Counted from the first letter of the stretch, positions 18,338 to 27,463 are shown. The stretch is 49,834 bases of DNA from an uncultured Oscillospiraceae bacterium (GCA_949295415.1 CASFLA010000048.1:1-49834), one strand, 5' to 3'. Program-made: numbers and translations. Notes: a model not told the origin generated them from the letters alone.

Positions 18338-19085
18338 AAACAGATTCAATTTTAGAAAAGTGACATTCAAAAACGGGTAGCGAGGGGAATGCAGCAGCAA
18401 TATCCTTGCAAAGCGGGGAAACAATAACATCCTCGGTGTTAAAATGCCCTGCATCGTAAAGAGAAATATTATTTTCTCCTGCCTCAATAAACAAATGATG
18501 CTTAACATCGGAAGTAACTAAAGCGTCAGCACCACAGTTTATTGCATCATAGATAAAATTTCCGCCGGAGCCTGAGCAAACGGCAACTGTAAAAACATCT
18601 TCATTGCCGGGGACAAACTTAACGGCGCCGCCAAGCGCTTGCTTGATTGTTCTTGCAAAGGTATAGGGGTCCTCCGGTTCGGGAAGCTCACCAACTCTTA
18701 TAGGGAAGCCTTCTTCTGTAATTACGGTTTTAACATCAAAAAGTCCCAGAGCTGCACACAATGCATCATTAACGCCGCCCTCGGTTTTATCGAGATTTGT
18801 ATGCATCGAAATAACCGATATGCCCTTATTTATCAGCTTATAAACGAGGCTCTGCTCGGTTACTGATTTTAAAGGCTCAAAAATAACGGGATGATGAGTA
18901 ACAATCAAGTTGGCGTTAAGGTCTTCGGCTCTGGATATAACCTCATCAAAGCAGTCGAGGGATACTAAGACACCGGTTATTTCTGCATTTTCGTCGCCAA
19001 CCAAGAGACCAACATTATCATAATCTTCTTTTAAATCTTCAGGCGCAATCCCATAGAGAAAACTGACTAGTTCTTTAACCTTCAT
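18336..19085 (-). CDS. Nif3-like dinuclear metal centre protein
   Basis: Member of the Nif3/YbgI/YqfO family (DUF34). The proteins form toroidal hexamers with a two-metal site; the biochemical role is still debated, and an automatic label GTP cyclohydrolase 1 type 2 is common but doubtful. Metal-ligand sequences are visible: VTHHPVIFEPLKS early and YDAGHFNTEDVIV late. About 249 residues, the short form without the PII-like insert of Bacillus YqfO. The ATG at 19085 follows GGAGG; an in-frame TTG at 19097 overlaps that site. Lies 15 nt after glnS. Confidence 0.88.
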   Translation of the reverse strand: MKVKELVSFLYGIAPEDLKEDYDNVGLLVGDENAEITGVLVSLDCFDEVISRAEDLNANLIVTHHPVIFEPLKSVTEQSLVYKLINKGISVISMHTNLDKTEGGVNDALCAALGLFDVKTVITEEGFPIRVGELPEPEDPYTFARTIKQALGGAVKFVPGNEDVFTVAVCSGSGGNFIYDAINCGADALVTSDVKHHLFIEAGENNISLYDAGHFNTEDVIVSPLCKDIAAAFPSLPVFECHFSKIESV

Positions 19086-19100
19086 ATTTTCCTCCAAAAA

Positions 19101-20786
19101 TTATTTTTTAGGGGAGAATGAATCTTTTAATGAAACTGTGCGGTTGATAATAATTCTTTCAGGTGTGCTCAAAGCATCAACGCAGAAATATCCCTGACGC
19201 ATAAACTGATATTTATCGCCCGGCTTTGCGTTTTTTATAAATTCCTCGCATTTGCAGCCCTTTAAGGTTACAAGCGAATCAGGGTTAAGATTATCCTTGA
19301 ATGATGAAACGCCCTCCTCATCAGACGGGTTAGGAACATTGAAAAGGCGGTCGTAAAGATTGATTTCAGCATCGACAGAGTGTTTTGCCGATACCCAATG
19401 TAATGTGCCCTTAACCTTTCTGCCGTCAGGAGCATCGCCACCACGGGTTTCGGGGTCATAGGTGCAATGAACAACAGAAATGTTGCCGTCCTCATCGCAT
19501 TCGCAGGAAGCATACTTTACAAAATATGCACCTTTTAAGCGAACCTCTTTCTCAGGGCAGAGACGGAAATACTTAGGCGGAGGAACAAGTGCAAAGTCAT
19601 CTCTTTCGATATAAATTTCTTTAGAGAATATAATATCTCTTGTTCCAAGCTCAGGCTTATTGGGGTTAATCTCAACCGAGATAACCTCCTCCTTATCCTC
19701 GGGATAGTTATCAATTACTACCTTAAGAGGTCTTAACACCGCCATAGCGCGCTCGGCGTTGATATTCAAGTGGTCACGAACGCAGGACTCTAAAAGCGCA
19801 TAATCGATAACGCTATGGGCCTTTGAAACACCGATTTTTTCGCAGAAGGTGCGAATCGCTTCGGCGGGGAAGCCTCTGCGGCGCATACCGCTGATAGTTG
19901 CCATTCTCGGATCATTCCAACCGTCAACAATGCCGTCTTCAACCAGCTTTAAGCATTTACGCTTACTGGTTAATGTATAGTTGACATTCATTCTTGCGAA
20001 CTCAATCTGGCGGGGTGCCTCAGGAATTTCTAGCATCTCTAAGAACCAGTTATAAAGCGGACGGTGGTTTTCAAACTCTAACGAGCAAAGAGAATGGGTT
20101 ACACCCTCTTTTGCATCGGATAAGGGATGCGCAAAGTCATACATAGGATAAACGCACCACTTATCACCTGTGCGATGGTGATGAGCCTTTAAAACACGAT
20201 AAATAACAGGGTCGCGCATATTAAGGTTGGGCGACGCCATATCAATTTTAGCTCGCAACACCATTGAGCCATTAGGAAACTCGCCCTCGGTCATTCTCTT
20301 AAACAAGTCCTTTGTTTCTTCAACCGGTCTGTCACGATATGGGCTGTTCTTACCCGGTTCTGTAAGAGTTCCGCGCATTGCACGAATGGTATCAGCATCA
20401 GACTCATCTACATAGGCCAACCCCTTGTCAATGAGCTTTAATGCGCAGTCATAGATGAAATCAAAATAATCAGATGCGAAATAAACATTATCCCACTTAA
20501 AGCCGAGCCACTCGATATCCTCTTTAATGGCATCAACGTATTCAACATCTTCTTTGGTAGGGTTAGTATCATCAAGACGTAGATTGCATTTTCCGCTGTA
20601 TTTATCGGATGTTCCAAAGTTAATGCAGATTGCCTTGGCATGACCGATATGAAGGTAGCCGTTAGGCTCGGGCGGGAAACGGGTCTGAACCCTGGAATAA
20701 ATGCCTTCTGCTAAATCCTTATCTATAAAATCATGTATGAAATTTGAGGCCATAACCCCTGCTTCCATAGTTTTGTTTTCTTCCAT
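19101..20786 (-). CDS. glnS: Glutaminyl-tRNA synthetase
   Basis: Directly charges tRNA-Gln with glutamine. The 561 residues match the length of E. coli GlnRS. The class I HIGH motif is at residues 46-49 (PPEPNGYLHIGHAKAI), the KMSKS-like loop reads LTSKRKCLKL, and the acceptor-binding RFPPEPNG and RLDDTNPTKED stretches are typical. The C-terminal anticodon-binding beta-barrels end in the TVSLKDSF motif. Most Firmicutes lack GlnRS and use GatCAB transamidation, so this gene is of horizontal origin at some depth. Its start is 13 nt after gltX, behind GGAGG. Confidence 0.96.
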   Translation of the reverse strand: MEENKTMEAGVMASNFIHDFIDKDLAEGIYSRVQTRFPPEPNGYLHIGHAKAICINFGTSDKYSGKCNLRLDDTNPTKEDVEYVDAIKEDIEWLGFKWDNVYFASDYFDFIYDCALKLIDKGLAYVDESDADTIRAMRGTLTEPGKNSPYRDRPVEETKDLFKRMTEGEFPNGSMVLRAKIDMASPNLNMRDPVIYRVLKAHHHRTGDKWCVYPMYDFAHPLSDAKEGVTHSLCSLEFENHRPLYNWFLEMLEIPEAPRQIEFARMNVNYTLTSKRKCLKLVEDGIVDGWNDPRMATISGMRRRGFPAEAIRTFCEKIGVSKAHSVIDYALLESCVRDHLNINAERAMAVLRPLKVVIDNYPEDKEEVISVEINPNKPELGTRDIIFSKEIYIERDDFALVPPPKYFRLCPEKEVRLKGAYFVKYASCECDEDGNISVVHCTYDPETRGGDAPDGRKVKGTLHWVSAKHSVDAEINLYDRLFNVPNPSDEEGVSSFKDNLNPDSLVTLKGCKCEEFIKNAKPGDKYQFMRQGYFCVDALSTPERIIINRTVSLKDSFSPKK

Positions 20787-20799
20787 TGTTTTTCCTCCG

Positions 20800-22461
20800 T
20801 CAGTTTGCTTTGTAGTAAGCTATTGCGGCGTCAATTCTCTTGATTGCACGCTCGCGACCAAGCAGCTTCATAATACTGCAAAGGTCAGGTGTGTTAGTTC
20901 TGCCTGTTATGGCAATGCGGATTAAGGTTGATGCATCACCGGGGCTGCCTGCATACTTTTCGGGATTCGCCTTATATTCCTTAGTATCGGTTGCGAAATT
21001 TGCGGCAGGGCAGATGCTCTTTATAGTTTCAAACCAAGCCTGATTATCCTGTGTTTCATCATAAACCTTTTTATACTCCGAAAGAATAGTAACAGCGTCT
21101 GCCTTGTTTATCTTTTCGGGAAGTTGGAAGTTGGGAACAAACAGGCTATCAAACAGATATTCAGAATATTGCTTCGCATCGCTCCACTTGATAATATCTT
21201 TTCTGGGCTTTGGAACATCGCGGTCAATAGAGAAGACAGCCTTGGCATAATCCTTATCAGCTGATAAAATATCGTAAAACTCTTTATCAAACTCTTTCGA
21301 CCAATCGAACAATCTTAAAATAACCTCGTCAGAAGACATTTTGCTGATAACCGTTTTTGAAACATCGTTTAATTTATCGGTATCAAAGAGCGCGCCCGAT
21401 GAGCTCATCTTCTTAATGTTAAACTTAAAGGTTTTATAGTCTGCAGTAGGGTTTGTTCTGCGCCAATCCTCAAAATCAGAGGCGGCAATGGTCATGAGAT
21501 ACTCGATAACACTCTCAGTCGGGTAACCCTGTTCGGCAAAGAAATGAACAGCAGCCTCAGGGTCTTTTCTCTTTGAAATTTTACGCTTTGCGCCGTTATC
21601 AAGCTTCATAATAGGCGAAACATGAACATATTTAGGAGCCTTAAAGCCGAGCAACTTAAACAACTGCAGATGCTTAGGAGTTGATGAAATCCATTCATCG
21701 CCTCTTATAACATGGGTTGTTCCCATAAGGTGATCATCAACGGCATGAGCAAAATGGTAGGTAGGAATTCCGTCAGACTTCAAGATTACAAAATCCTCAT
21801 CGTTTTCAGGCATCTCAATCTTGCCCTTAATTCCGTCCTCAAAAATGACCTTATTTTCCTCGTTGCCGGGTGAACGCAAGCGAACAACAAAGGGTTTGCC
21901 TTCATCAATCAGCGCTTTTGCTTCTTCATAAGTAATATCGCGATGCTTTGCCCATTCGCCATGGTAGCCGGTTCTTATTTTTTGAGCCTCTTGCTTTTCG
22001 CGCGCTTTCGCGAGGTCCTCCTCGGTGCAGAAGCAGGGGTAGGCAAGGCCTTGCTTGATAAGCGATTTAGCATAGCATTGATATATTTCTGCGCGCTCGG
22101 ATTGCTTATAAGGGCCGTAGCTGCCCGATTCAACATCGCTTTCAATATAACCTTCGTCAATAGCAATGCCGAAACGCTTAATACCGCCGATAATATCGGC
22201 AATGCCACCCTCAACCTCTCTTTTTTTATCGGTATCTTCAATTCTTGTAAAGAAGATACCGCCGGTTGAATCGGCAACAAGGCGGTTAACAAGCGAAACA
22301 AACAGAGTTCCGAGATGAAGGTATCCTGTGGGGCTTGGGGCAACGCGTGTTACTCTTGCGCCATCCTTTAAATCTCTTCTGGGATACTTGTTCTCATAGA
22401 ACTCAGGTTCCTTATCTATATTCGGCAGAAGCAAATCTGCAAGCTTTATAAAATCTGACAT
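20800..22461 (-). CDS. gltX: Glutamyl-tRNA synthetase
   Basis: Charges tRNA-Glu. Class I signatures are APSPTGYLHLGTL (HIGH equivalent HLGT at 49-52), RIEDTDKKREVEGG, and the KMSKS equivalent KISKRKDPEA. At 553 residues it is longer than the common form of about 485 residues, with some 35 extra residues before the catalytic fold. Being co-transcribed with glnS suggests it need only make Glu-tRNA-Glu, but discrimination cannot be read from sequence by eye. GGAGG is 9 nt upstream of the ATG. Confidence 0.96.
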   Translation of the reverse strand: MSDFIKLADLLLPNIDKEPEFYENKYPRRDLKDGARVTRVAPSPTGYLHLGTLFVSLVNRLVADSTGGIFFTRIEDTDKKREVEGGIADIIGGIKRFGIAIDEGYIESDVESGSYGPYKQSERAEIYQCYAKSLIKQGLAYPCFCTEEDLAKAREKQEAQKIRTGYHGEWAKHRDITYEEAKALIDEGKPFVVRLRSPGNEENKVIFEDGIKGKIEMPENDEDFVILKSDGIPTYHFAHAVDDHLMGTTHVIRGDEWISSTPKHLQLFKLLGFKAPKYVHVSPIMKLDNGAKRKISKRKDPEAAVHFFAEQGYPTESVIEYLMTIAASDFEDWRRTNPTADYKTFKFNIKKMSSSGALFDTDKLNDVSKTVISKMSSDEVILRLFDWSKEFDKEFYDILSADKDYAKAVFSIDRDVPKPRKDIIKWSDAKQYSEYLFDSLFVPNFQLPEKINKADAVTILSEYKKVYDETQDNQAWFETIKSICPAANFATDTKEYKANPEKYAGSPGDASTLIRIAITGRTNTPDLCSIMKLLGRERAIKRIDAAIAYYKAN

Positions 22462-22500
22462 ATTCGGGAGCCTCCGATGTTAATAGATACATACACATTT

Positions 22501-22529
22501 ATTATCGCAGATTTTTCCTATAATTACAA
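22501..22529 (-). promoter_or_regulatory. Promoter of gltX-glnS-nif3
   Basis: On the minus strand: TTGTAA (22529-22524), 17-bp spacer, GATAAT (22506-22501). The leader is about 30 nt, leaving no room for a T-box. Confidence 0.6.
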
Positions 22530-22562
22530 CTGTTTTTAGCATAAAAATCTTGCTGCTGGCGG

Positions 22563-22591
22563 TTGTTTTTTTCAACAATATGTGGTATAAT
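22563..22591 (+). promoter_or_regulatory. Promoter of the lipoprotein gene
   Basis: TTGTTT (22563-22568), 17-bp spacer, perfect TATAAT (22586-22591). Just downstream, GGTTTTTAAAACC (22601-22613) is a short near-palindrome at the expected start of transcription. Confidence 0.65.
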
Positions 22592-22642
22592 GTTAAAAAT
22601 GGTTTTTAAAACCTTTAAAACAACATTAAAGAAGAGGTTATT

Positions 22643-23566
22643 ATGAAGAAAATACTTTGTCTTCTCTTAAGCTTGATTTTTGTTTTATCCTTTGCTGCTT
22701 GCGGTAAGAAGGATAACAATAGCGGCACCGATGATTCGAGCAAGGTTGCTGATACCGGCTCGGTTACTCTTATTAACTCTGCTTATGCCAAAACCACTGA
22801 TGCAATTGCTAAGGCAACCGCTTTAGGCTATAAGGCTGATGTTAAAAGAGCTGTTACCGTTGATGAAAAAACAGAGTCCATGCGCCTTAACGGAACATAT
22901 AACTTCTTAATTAAAGATGATAAGCGTTTTGTTGATATGCGTTCGGAACTCACTGCTGCTAATGAAGTTAGCACCGCATACTTCTATTCAAATGGCTCAA
23001 GAGTTTTTGCTCATAAGCTTAAAAACACTTATGTTCTTTCGGATAACGAATCAACCAAGAGCTTTATGAAGAAAAATGAATCAACTCCTGAGATTTATGA
23101 TGCATCAAAGCTCAAGGCTGTTGATACCGTTATTGTCAACACCTCTGATGGTGGTAAGGGCTTTGTCTTTGAATATGATGCAAAGGATGCGGGCTTTGAT
23201 GCCGCAAAGGTTTTTGACGACTTATATTTAGAAAAGGAAGCAAGCGTTACTGTTAAGCCTTCTTTACTCCGTATCAGCGGAATTATTGATAGCGAAGGAA
23301 GGCTAAGTTCTCAGACCGTAACCTATGTTTATACCTATGATTACGAGGCAGAGGTTGAGAACGAAACGGTTGACCCCGATAACAGCGGTGCTCAGACCAC
23401 ACAGAAGGTTACAAAAGCCGTTAAGGTTGAGCTTTCTGTTGAGGTTACCTTGAACTATGCGTTAACCGAGGTTAAGCCTTACGCAGATATGAATATCCCT
23501 GAAGAGAAACCCGAGAGCGTGTTCAAGGAAATGTCTATTGAAGATTTCAATCTTCTTTCAAAATAA
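22643..23566 (+). CDS. Putative lipoprotein of unknown function
   Basis: 307 residues with a signal peptidase II signal: MKKILCLLLSLIFVLSF, then the lipobox AAC with the lipidated cysteine at position 20. A Ser/Asp/Asn-rich linker (KKDNNSGTDDSSK) follows the cysteine. The mature part is rich in charged residues and predicted beta strands (TVTYVYTYDYEAEVE; KVELSVEVTLNYAL), with no motif I recognise. It should be anchored on the outer face of the cytoplasmic membrane. GAAGAGG precedes the ATG, it has its own promoter and a hairpin follows, so it is probably monocistronic. Confidence 0.85.
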   Translation: MKKILCLLLSLIFVLSFAACGKKDNNSGTDDSSKVADTGSVTLINSAYAKTTDAIAKATALGYKADVKRAVTVDEKTESMRLNGTYNFLIKDDKRFVDMRSELTAANEVSTAYFYSNGSRVFAHKLKNTYVLSDNESTKSFMKKNESTPEIYDASKLKAVDTVIVNTSDGGKGFVFEYDAKDAGFDAAKVFDDLYLEKEASVTVKPSLLRISGIIDSEGRLSSQTVTYVYTYDYEAEVENETVDPDNSGAQTTQKVTKAVKVELSVEVTLNYALTEVKPYADMNIPEEKPESVFKEMSIEDFNLLSK

Positions 23567-23576
23567 ATTCTAATTG

Positions 23577-23602
23577 CAAGACCGGGTTTTCCGGTCTTGT
23601 TC
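23577..23602 (+). terminator. Hairpin terminator after the lipoprotein gene
   Basis: CAAGACCGG/CCGGTCTTG, 9 bp with a 5-nt loop, followed by the weak tract TTCTTA. It may be partial, allowing read-through into the mrp gene. Confidence 0.6.
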
Positions 23603-23625
23603 TTATGTTGCCACGGAGGTCTAAA

Positions 23626-24474
23626 ATGGAACAAGAAAGAAAATGCAACGAAACAGGCTGCAACGGAGATTGCAGTAATTGCTCGAGCGCTAAACAAGAA
23701 CCCGAGAGCTTTATTGAAGCACCTAATAAGTATAGCAAAATCAAAAATGTTATCGGCGTTGTAAGCGGCAAGGGCGGCGTTGGTAAATCAATGGTTACTG
23801 CAATGCTTGCAGTGCTTATGAGTAGAAAGGGCTATAAGGTGGGTATCCTTGATGCCGATATAACCGGCCCATCAATTCCTAAAATGTTTGGAATAAACTC
23901 AAGAGCGAAAATGAATGATAAGGGCATTTTGCCTGAGGTTACCGCAGGCGGTATCAAAATTATGTCCTGCAACCTTTTACTTGAAAATCCCGATGCCCCT
24001 GTTGTTTGGAGAGGACCGGTTTTAGCAGGTGCAGTTAAGCAGTTCTGGACCGATGTTTTCTGGGATGAAATAGATTTCCTTTTTGTTGATATGCCCCCCG
24101 GAACAGGTGATGTTCCGCTTACCGTTTATCAGTCGCTTCCAATCGATGGTGCAGTTATAGTAACAACTCCGCAGGACTTAGTTTCTTTAATTGTTAAAAA
24201 GGCTTGCAATATGGCTAATATGATGAACATCCGCGTGCTCGGAATGGTTGAAAATATGAGCTATGTTAAGTGCCCCGATTGCGGTAAAGAGTTTGAGATT
24301 TTCGGCAAAAGTAATTTCAATGAGCTTTGCTCCGAGATGCAGATAATGCCTCTTGGCCGTATGCCGATTGACACAAAGCTGACCGAGCTTTGCAACGAGG
24401 GCGAGTTTGAGAAATTCTATGCATCTTATCTTGAAGATGCGGCAAATATGATTGAAACCGCTTATAATAAATAA
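23626..24474 (+). CDS. Mrp/ApbC-family Fe-S cluster carrier ATPase
   Basis: P-loop ATPase of the Mrp/NBP35 family thought to carry and deliver Fe-S clusters in the cytoplasm. The deviant Walker A GKGGVGKS is at residues 48-55, followed by LDADITGPSIPKMFG, the Walker B VDMPPGTGDVPLTV and VTTPQDLVSL. Before the ATPase fold is a four-cysteine cluster (C7, C12, C16, C19), recalling the N-terminal ferredoxin-like motif of Nbp35. A second pair, CPDC, sits late in the protein, as in Mrp dimers that bridge a 4Fe-4S cluster. Start at 23626 (282 residues) behind GGAGGT; an upstream in-frame start at 23605 overlaps the preceding hairpin region and is rejected. Confidence 0.93.
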   Translation: MEQERKCNETGCNGDCSNCSSAKQEPESFIEAPNKYSKIKNVIGVVSGKGGVGKSMVTAMLAVLMSRKGYKVGILDADITGPSIPKMFGINSRAKMNDKGILPEVTAGGIKIMSCNLLLENPDAPVVWRGPVLAGAVKQFWTDVFWDEIDFLFVDMPPGTGDVPLTVYQSLPIDGAVIVTTPQDLVSLIVKKACNMANMMNIRVLGMVENMSYVKCPDCGKEFEIFGKSNFNELCSEMQIMPLGRMPIDTKLTELCNEGEFEKFYASYLEDAANMIETAYNK

Positions 24475-24487
24475 TTTTTAAAGCTTT

Positions 24488-24527
24488 AAAATGCCTTGGG
24501 TAAAGGAAGTTGCCTAAGGCATTTTTT
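24488..24527 (+). terminator. Terminator after the mrp gene
   Basis: AAATGCCTT pairs with AAGGCATTT around a loop of about 17 nt, followed by a T-run (TTTTTT counting the stem end). Confidence 0.75.
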
Positions 24528-24582
24528 ATGCTTTTAAAGCAAAAGTAATCTAACTTGTCCAAAATTGTTAAATACAATCACA

Positions 24583-24630
24583 ACACAAGATATAGTGTGG
24601 AATTTTAGAAAAATATACAAAATATCGATA
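24583..24630 (+). promoter_or_regulatory. NrdR box pair upstream of nrdD
   Basis: ACACAAGATATAGTGT (24583-24598) matches the NrdR consensus ACACWATATATWGTGT at 15 of 16 positions. A second, degenerate copy, ATACAAAATATCGATA, starts at 24615. The 32-bp start-to-start distance is three helical turns, the usual arrangement for cooperative NrdR binding. The second box lies just before the -35 element, so binding would block RNA polymerase. Confidence 0.75.
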
Positions 24631-24637
24631 ATTTGTG

Positions 24638-24666
24638 TTGACAAACACTTGGCTCTTTGCTACAAT
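24638..24666 (+). promoter_or_regulatory. Promoter of nrdD-nrdG
   Basis: Perfect TTGACA (24638-24643), 17-bp spacer, TACAAT (24661-24666), just downstream of the NrdR boxes. Confidence 0.85.
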
Positions 24667-24694
24667 GAAAATACACTCGATAGGAGGAATTACT

Positions 24695-26872
24695 GTGAAA
24701 ATTATTAAGAGAAACGGTTCAGAAGCCATATTTGAAGCCGTAAAAATTGAAAACGCTATCGCAAAGGCCAATCTTGCAACAGAAGGTAAGCCTGAGCTTA
24801 TTCCTGAGCAGATTCATGCTATTGCTGCGATTATTGAACATTATTGTGATGAAATCGGAAGAGCTCTTTCGGTTGAAGAAATTCAGGAGTTGGTTGAAAC
24901 CCAGCTTATGAAGCATGGCGCTTATGAAACTGCAAAGCGCTATATCCGTTACAGATATACAAGAAATATTGCCCGTGCTTCTAACACAACCGATGATAAG
25001 ATCCTTTCTCTTATCGAATGTAATAATGAGGAAGCCAAGCAGGAAAACTCCAATAAGAATCCCACTGTTAACAGTGTTCAGCGCGATTATATGGCAGGCG
25101 AGGTCAGCCGCGATATAACCGAGAGAATACTCTTACCCGAGGAGATTGTTAAAGCTCATAGAGATGGTATTATTCACTTCCATGATAGCGATTACTATGC
25201 TCAGCATATGCATAACTGCGACCTTGTTAACCTCGAGGATATGCTTCAGAACGGAACTGTTATCAGCGGAACTATGATTGAGAAGCCGCATAGTTTTTCA
25301 ACTGCTTGTAATATTTCAACTCAGATTATTGCACAGGTTGCCTCTAACCAATATGGCGGTCAGAGTATCAGCCTTACCCATTTAGCTCCTTTCGTTCAGA
25401 TTTCCCGCGAGAAGATTCGCAAAGAGGTTCTTGAGGAGATTGAGTTCTCGGGAGCAAGACCCTCTGACGAGGCTATTGATGAAATCGTTGAGAGAAGACT
25501 CCGCAAGGAAATTCAGAAGGGCGTTCAGACCCTGCAGTATCAGGTTGTAACATTGCTTACAACCAACGGTCAAGCTCCGTTTATTACCTTCTTTATGTAT
25601 CTTGGCGAAGCAAGGGATGAAAACGAAAAGCGTGACCTCGCTATGATTATAGAAGAGGTTCTTAATCAGCGCTATACCGGAGTTAAAAATGAATCGGGCG
25701 TTTATGTAACACCTGCATTCCCCAAACTTATTTATGTTCTCAGCGATGATAACATCACCGAGGGCTCGCCTTATTGGTATTTAACCAAGCTTTCAGCAAA
25801 ATGCACCGCTAAGCGCATGGTTCCGGATTATATTTCCGAGAAGATTATGCTTAAACTTAAAATTGACCAGAACGGCAACGGAAACTGCTATACCTGCATG
25901 GGCTGCCGCAGCTTCTTAACACCTTGGGTTGACGAAAATGGTAAGGCTAAGTATTACGGTCGCTTCAATCAGGGCGTTGTAACTCTTAACCTTGTTGATG
26001 TTGCTTGCACCGCAGGCAGAAATGAAGAGCGCTTCTGGGAAGTTTTAGAGGAGCGTCTTGAGCTTTGCCATAGAGCATTGCAGTGCCGCCATGAGCGTCT
26101 TGAGGGAACATTGTCTGATGCTGCTCCTATTCTTTGGCAGTATGGCGCATTGGCAAGACTTCAAAAGGGCGAGTCCATCGATAAGCTTCTCCATGGCGGA
26201 TATTCAACTATTTCGCTCGGATATGCAGGCCTTTGGGAGTGCGTATTTGAAGTAACCGGCAAAAAGCTTACCGAAAAAGAGGGCGAGGAATTCGGCCTTA
26301 AGGTTATGCAGAAATTGAACGATGCCTGCCTTAAGTGGAGAGATGCTGAGAATATTCATTATTCTTTATATGGAACTCCGCTTGAGTCAACAACCTATAA
26401 GTTCGCAAAATGCCTGCAGAAGAGATTTGGCATTATCCCCGGTGTTACCGATAAGAACTATATCACCAACTCTTACCATATCCATGTTACCGAAAATATT
26501 GATGCATTTAAGAAGCTTGAGCTCGAGAGCAAGTTCCAGGCTTTATCGCCGGGCGGCGCTATCAGCTATATTGAGGTTCCCAATATGCAGGATAACCTTG
26601 AGGCAGTTTTGAAGGTTATGCAGTTTATTTATGATAACATTATGTATGCCGAGCTCAATACCAAGAGTGACTACTGTCAGGAATGCGGATTCGATGGCGA
26701 GATTCTTATTAAGAAGGATGACGACGGAAAGCTCGTTTGGGAATGCCCCAAGTGCGGCAACCGCGACCAGAATAAGATGAATGTTGCAAGAAGAACCTGC
26801 GGCTACATTGGAACTCAGTATTGGAACCAGGGCAGAACCCAGGAAATTCAGGAAAGAGTGCTCCATCTGTAA
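24695..26872 (+). CDS. nrdD: Anaerobic (class III) ribonucleoside-triphosphate reductase
   Basis: Reduces NTPs to dNTPs without oxygen, using a glycyl radical. From a GTG start behind AGGAGG it has 725 residues. An N-terminal ATP-cone (VKIIKRNGSEAIFEAVKIEN) gives allosteric activity control. The core contains HDSDYYAQHMHNCDLVN and the active-site region. Four C-terminal cysteines (CQEC and CPKC) form the zinc site. The glycyl radical motif RRTCGYIGTQYW places the radical glycine near residue 703. An in-frame ATG at 24635 would cover the promoter and is rejected. It is followed by its activase, nrdG. Confidence 0.97.
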   Translation: MKIIKRNGSEAIFEAVKIENAIAKANLATEGKPELIPEQIHAIAAIIEHYCDEIGRALSVEEIQELVETQLMKHGAYETAKRYIRYRYTRNIARASNTTDDKILSLIECNNEEAKQENSNKNPTVNSVQRDYMAGEVSRDITERILLPEEIVKAHRDGIIHFHDSDYYAQHMHNCDLVNLEDMLQNGTVISGTMIEKPHSFSTACNISTQIIAQVASNQYGGQSISLTHLAPFVQISREKIRKEVLEEIEFSGARPSDEAIDEIVERRLRKEIQKGVQTLQYQVVTLLTTNGQAPFITFFMYLGEARDENEKRDLAMIIEEVLNQRYTGVKNESGVYVTPAFPKLIYVLSDDNITEGSPYWYLTKLSAKCTAKRMVPDYISEKIMLKLKIDQNGNGNCYTCMGCRSFLTPWVDENGKAKYYGRFNQGVVTLNLVDVACTAGRNEERFWEVLEERLELCHRALQCRHERLEGTLSDAAPILWQYGALARLQKGESIDKLLHGGYSTISLGYAGLWECVFEVTGKKLTEKEGEEFGLKVMQKLNDACLKWRDAENIHYSLYGTPLESTTYKFAKCLQKRFGIIPGVTDKNYITNSYHIHVTENIDAFKKLELESKFQALSPGGAISYIEVPNMQDNLEAVLKVMQFIYDNIMYAELNTKSDYCQECGFDGEILIKKDDDGKLVWECPKCGNRDQNKMNVARRTCGYIGTQYWNQGRTQEIQERVLHL

Positions 26873-26877
26873 TTGAA

Positions 26878-26911
26878 AAAATCGCGCTGACCTATCGGTT
26901 GGCGCGATTTT
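26878..26911 (+). terminator. Hairpin between nrdD and nrdG
   Basis: AAAATCGCGC/GCGCGATTTT with an inner GACC/GGTT stem, immediately after the nrdD stop and ending about 13 nt before nrdG. The T-tract is short (TTTT), so it probably lowers rather than stops transcription into nrdG, fitting the smaller need for an activase, or it protects the nrdD mRNA end. Confidence 0.6.
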
Positions 26912-26924
26912 AATAGAGGTTATT

Positions 26925-27449
26925 ATGAATTACGCAAAGATAAATAAAAATGATATTGCAAACGGGATAGGCGTAAGAGTTACGCTGTTTGTTTCGGGCT
27001 GCACCCATTATTGCAAGGGCTGCTTTAACAGCGAGGCTTGGGATTTTAATTTCGGAGAACCGTTTACCGAAAAAACCGAGCAGGAGCTTATAGAAGCGTT
27101 ATCCCCTTTTTATATTGATGGCTTGACCCTTTTGGGTGGCGAACCATTTGAGCCTCAAAATCAGCGCGCGTTGCTGCCGTTTCTCAAAAAGGTTAAAGAG
27201 CAGTTACCCAAAAAAGATATTTGGTGCTTTTCGGGTTATACTCTCGATGAGTTAACGGGCGAATCAAGAGCAATATGCGAGGTTACCGATGAAATGCTCT
27301 CGCTTATAGATGTTTTGGTTGACGGAGAGTTTGTTGAGGAACTAAAGGATATTTCCTTGAGGTTTAAAGGCTCATCAAATCAAAGATTGATTGACCTCAA
27401 TAAAACCCGCGAAAAGGGCGAAATCGTTATCTGGAACGATAAAGAATAA
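26925..27449 (+). CDS. nrdG: Anaerobic ribonucleotide reductase activating protein
   Basis: Radical SAM enzyme that installs the glycyl radical on NrdD. The 174 residues carry the CX3CX2C cluster ligands C26, C30 and C33 (SGCTHYCKGCFN) and the SAM-binding GGEP motif (LTLLGGEPFEP). Length and order directly after nrdD are canonical. GAGGT precedes the ATG. Confidence 0.96.
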   Translation: MNYAKINKNDIANGIGVRVTLFVSGCTHYCKGCFNSEAWDFNFGEPFTEKTEQELIEALSPFYIDGLTLLGGEPFEPQNQRALLPFLKKVKEQLPKKDIWCFSGYTLDELTGESRAICEVTDEMLSLIDVLVDGEFVEELKDISLRFKGSSNQRLIDLNKTREKGEIVIWNDKE

Positions 27450-27463
27450 TAAAAACCCTACCT

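Noticed and set aside
22601..22613. GGTTTTTAAAACC as an operator at the lipoprotein promoter
   Set aside because: Short A/T-rich palindromes arise readily in such gaps; nothing else supports it.
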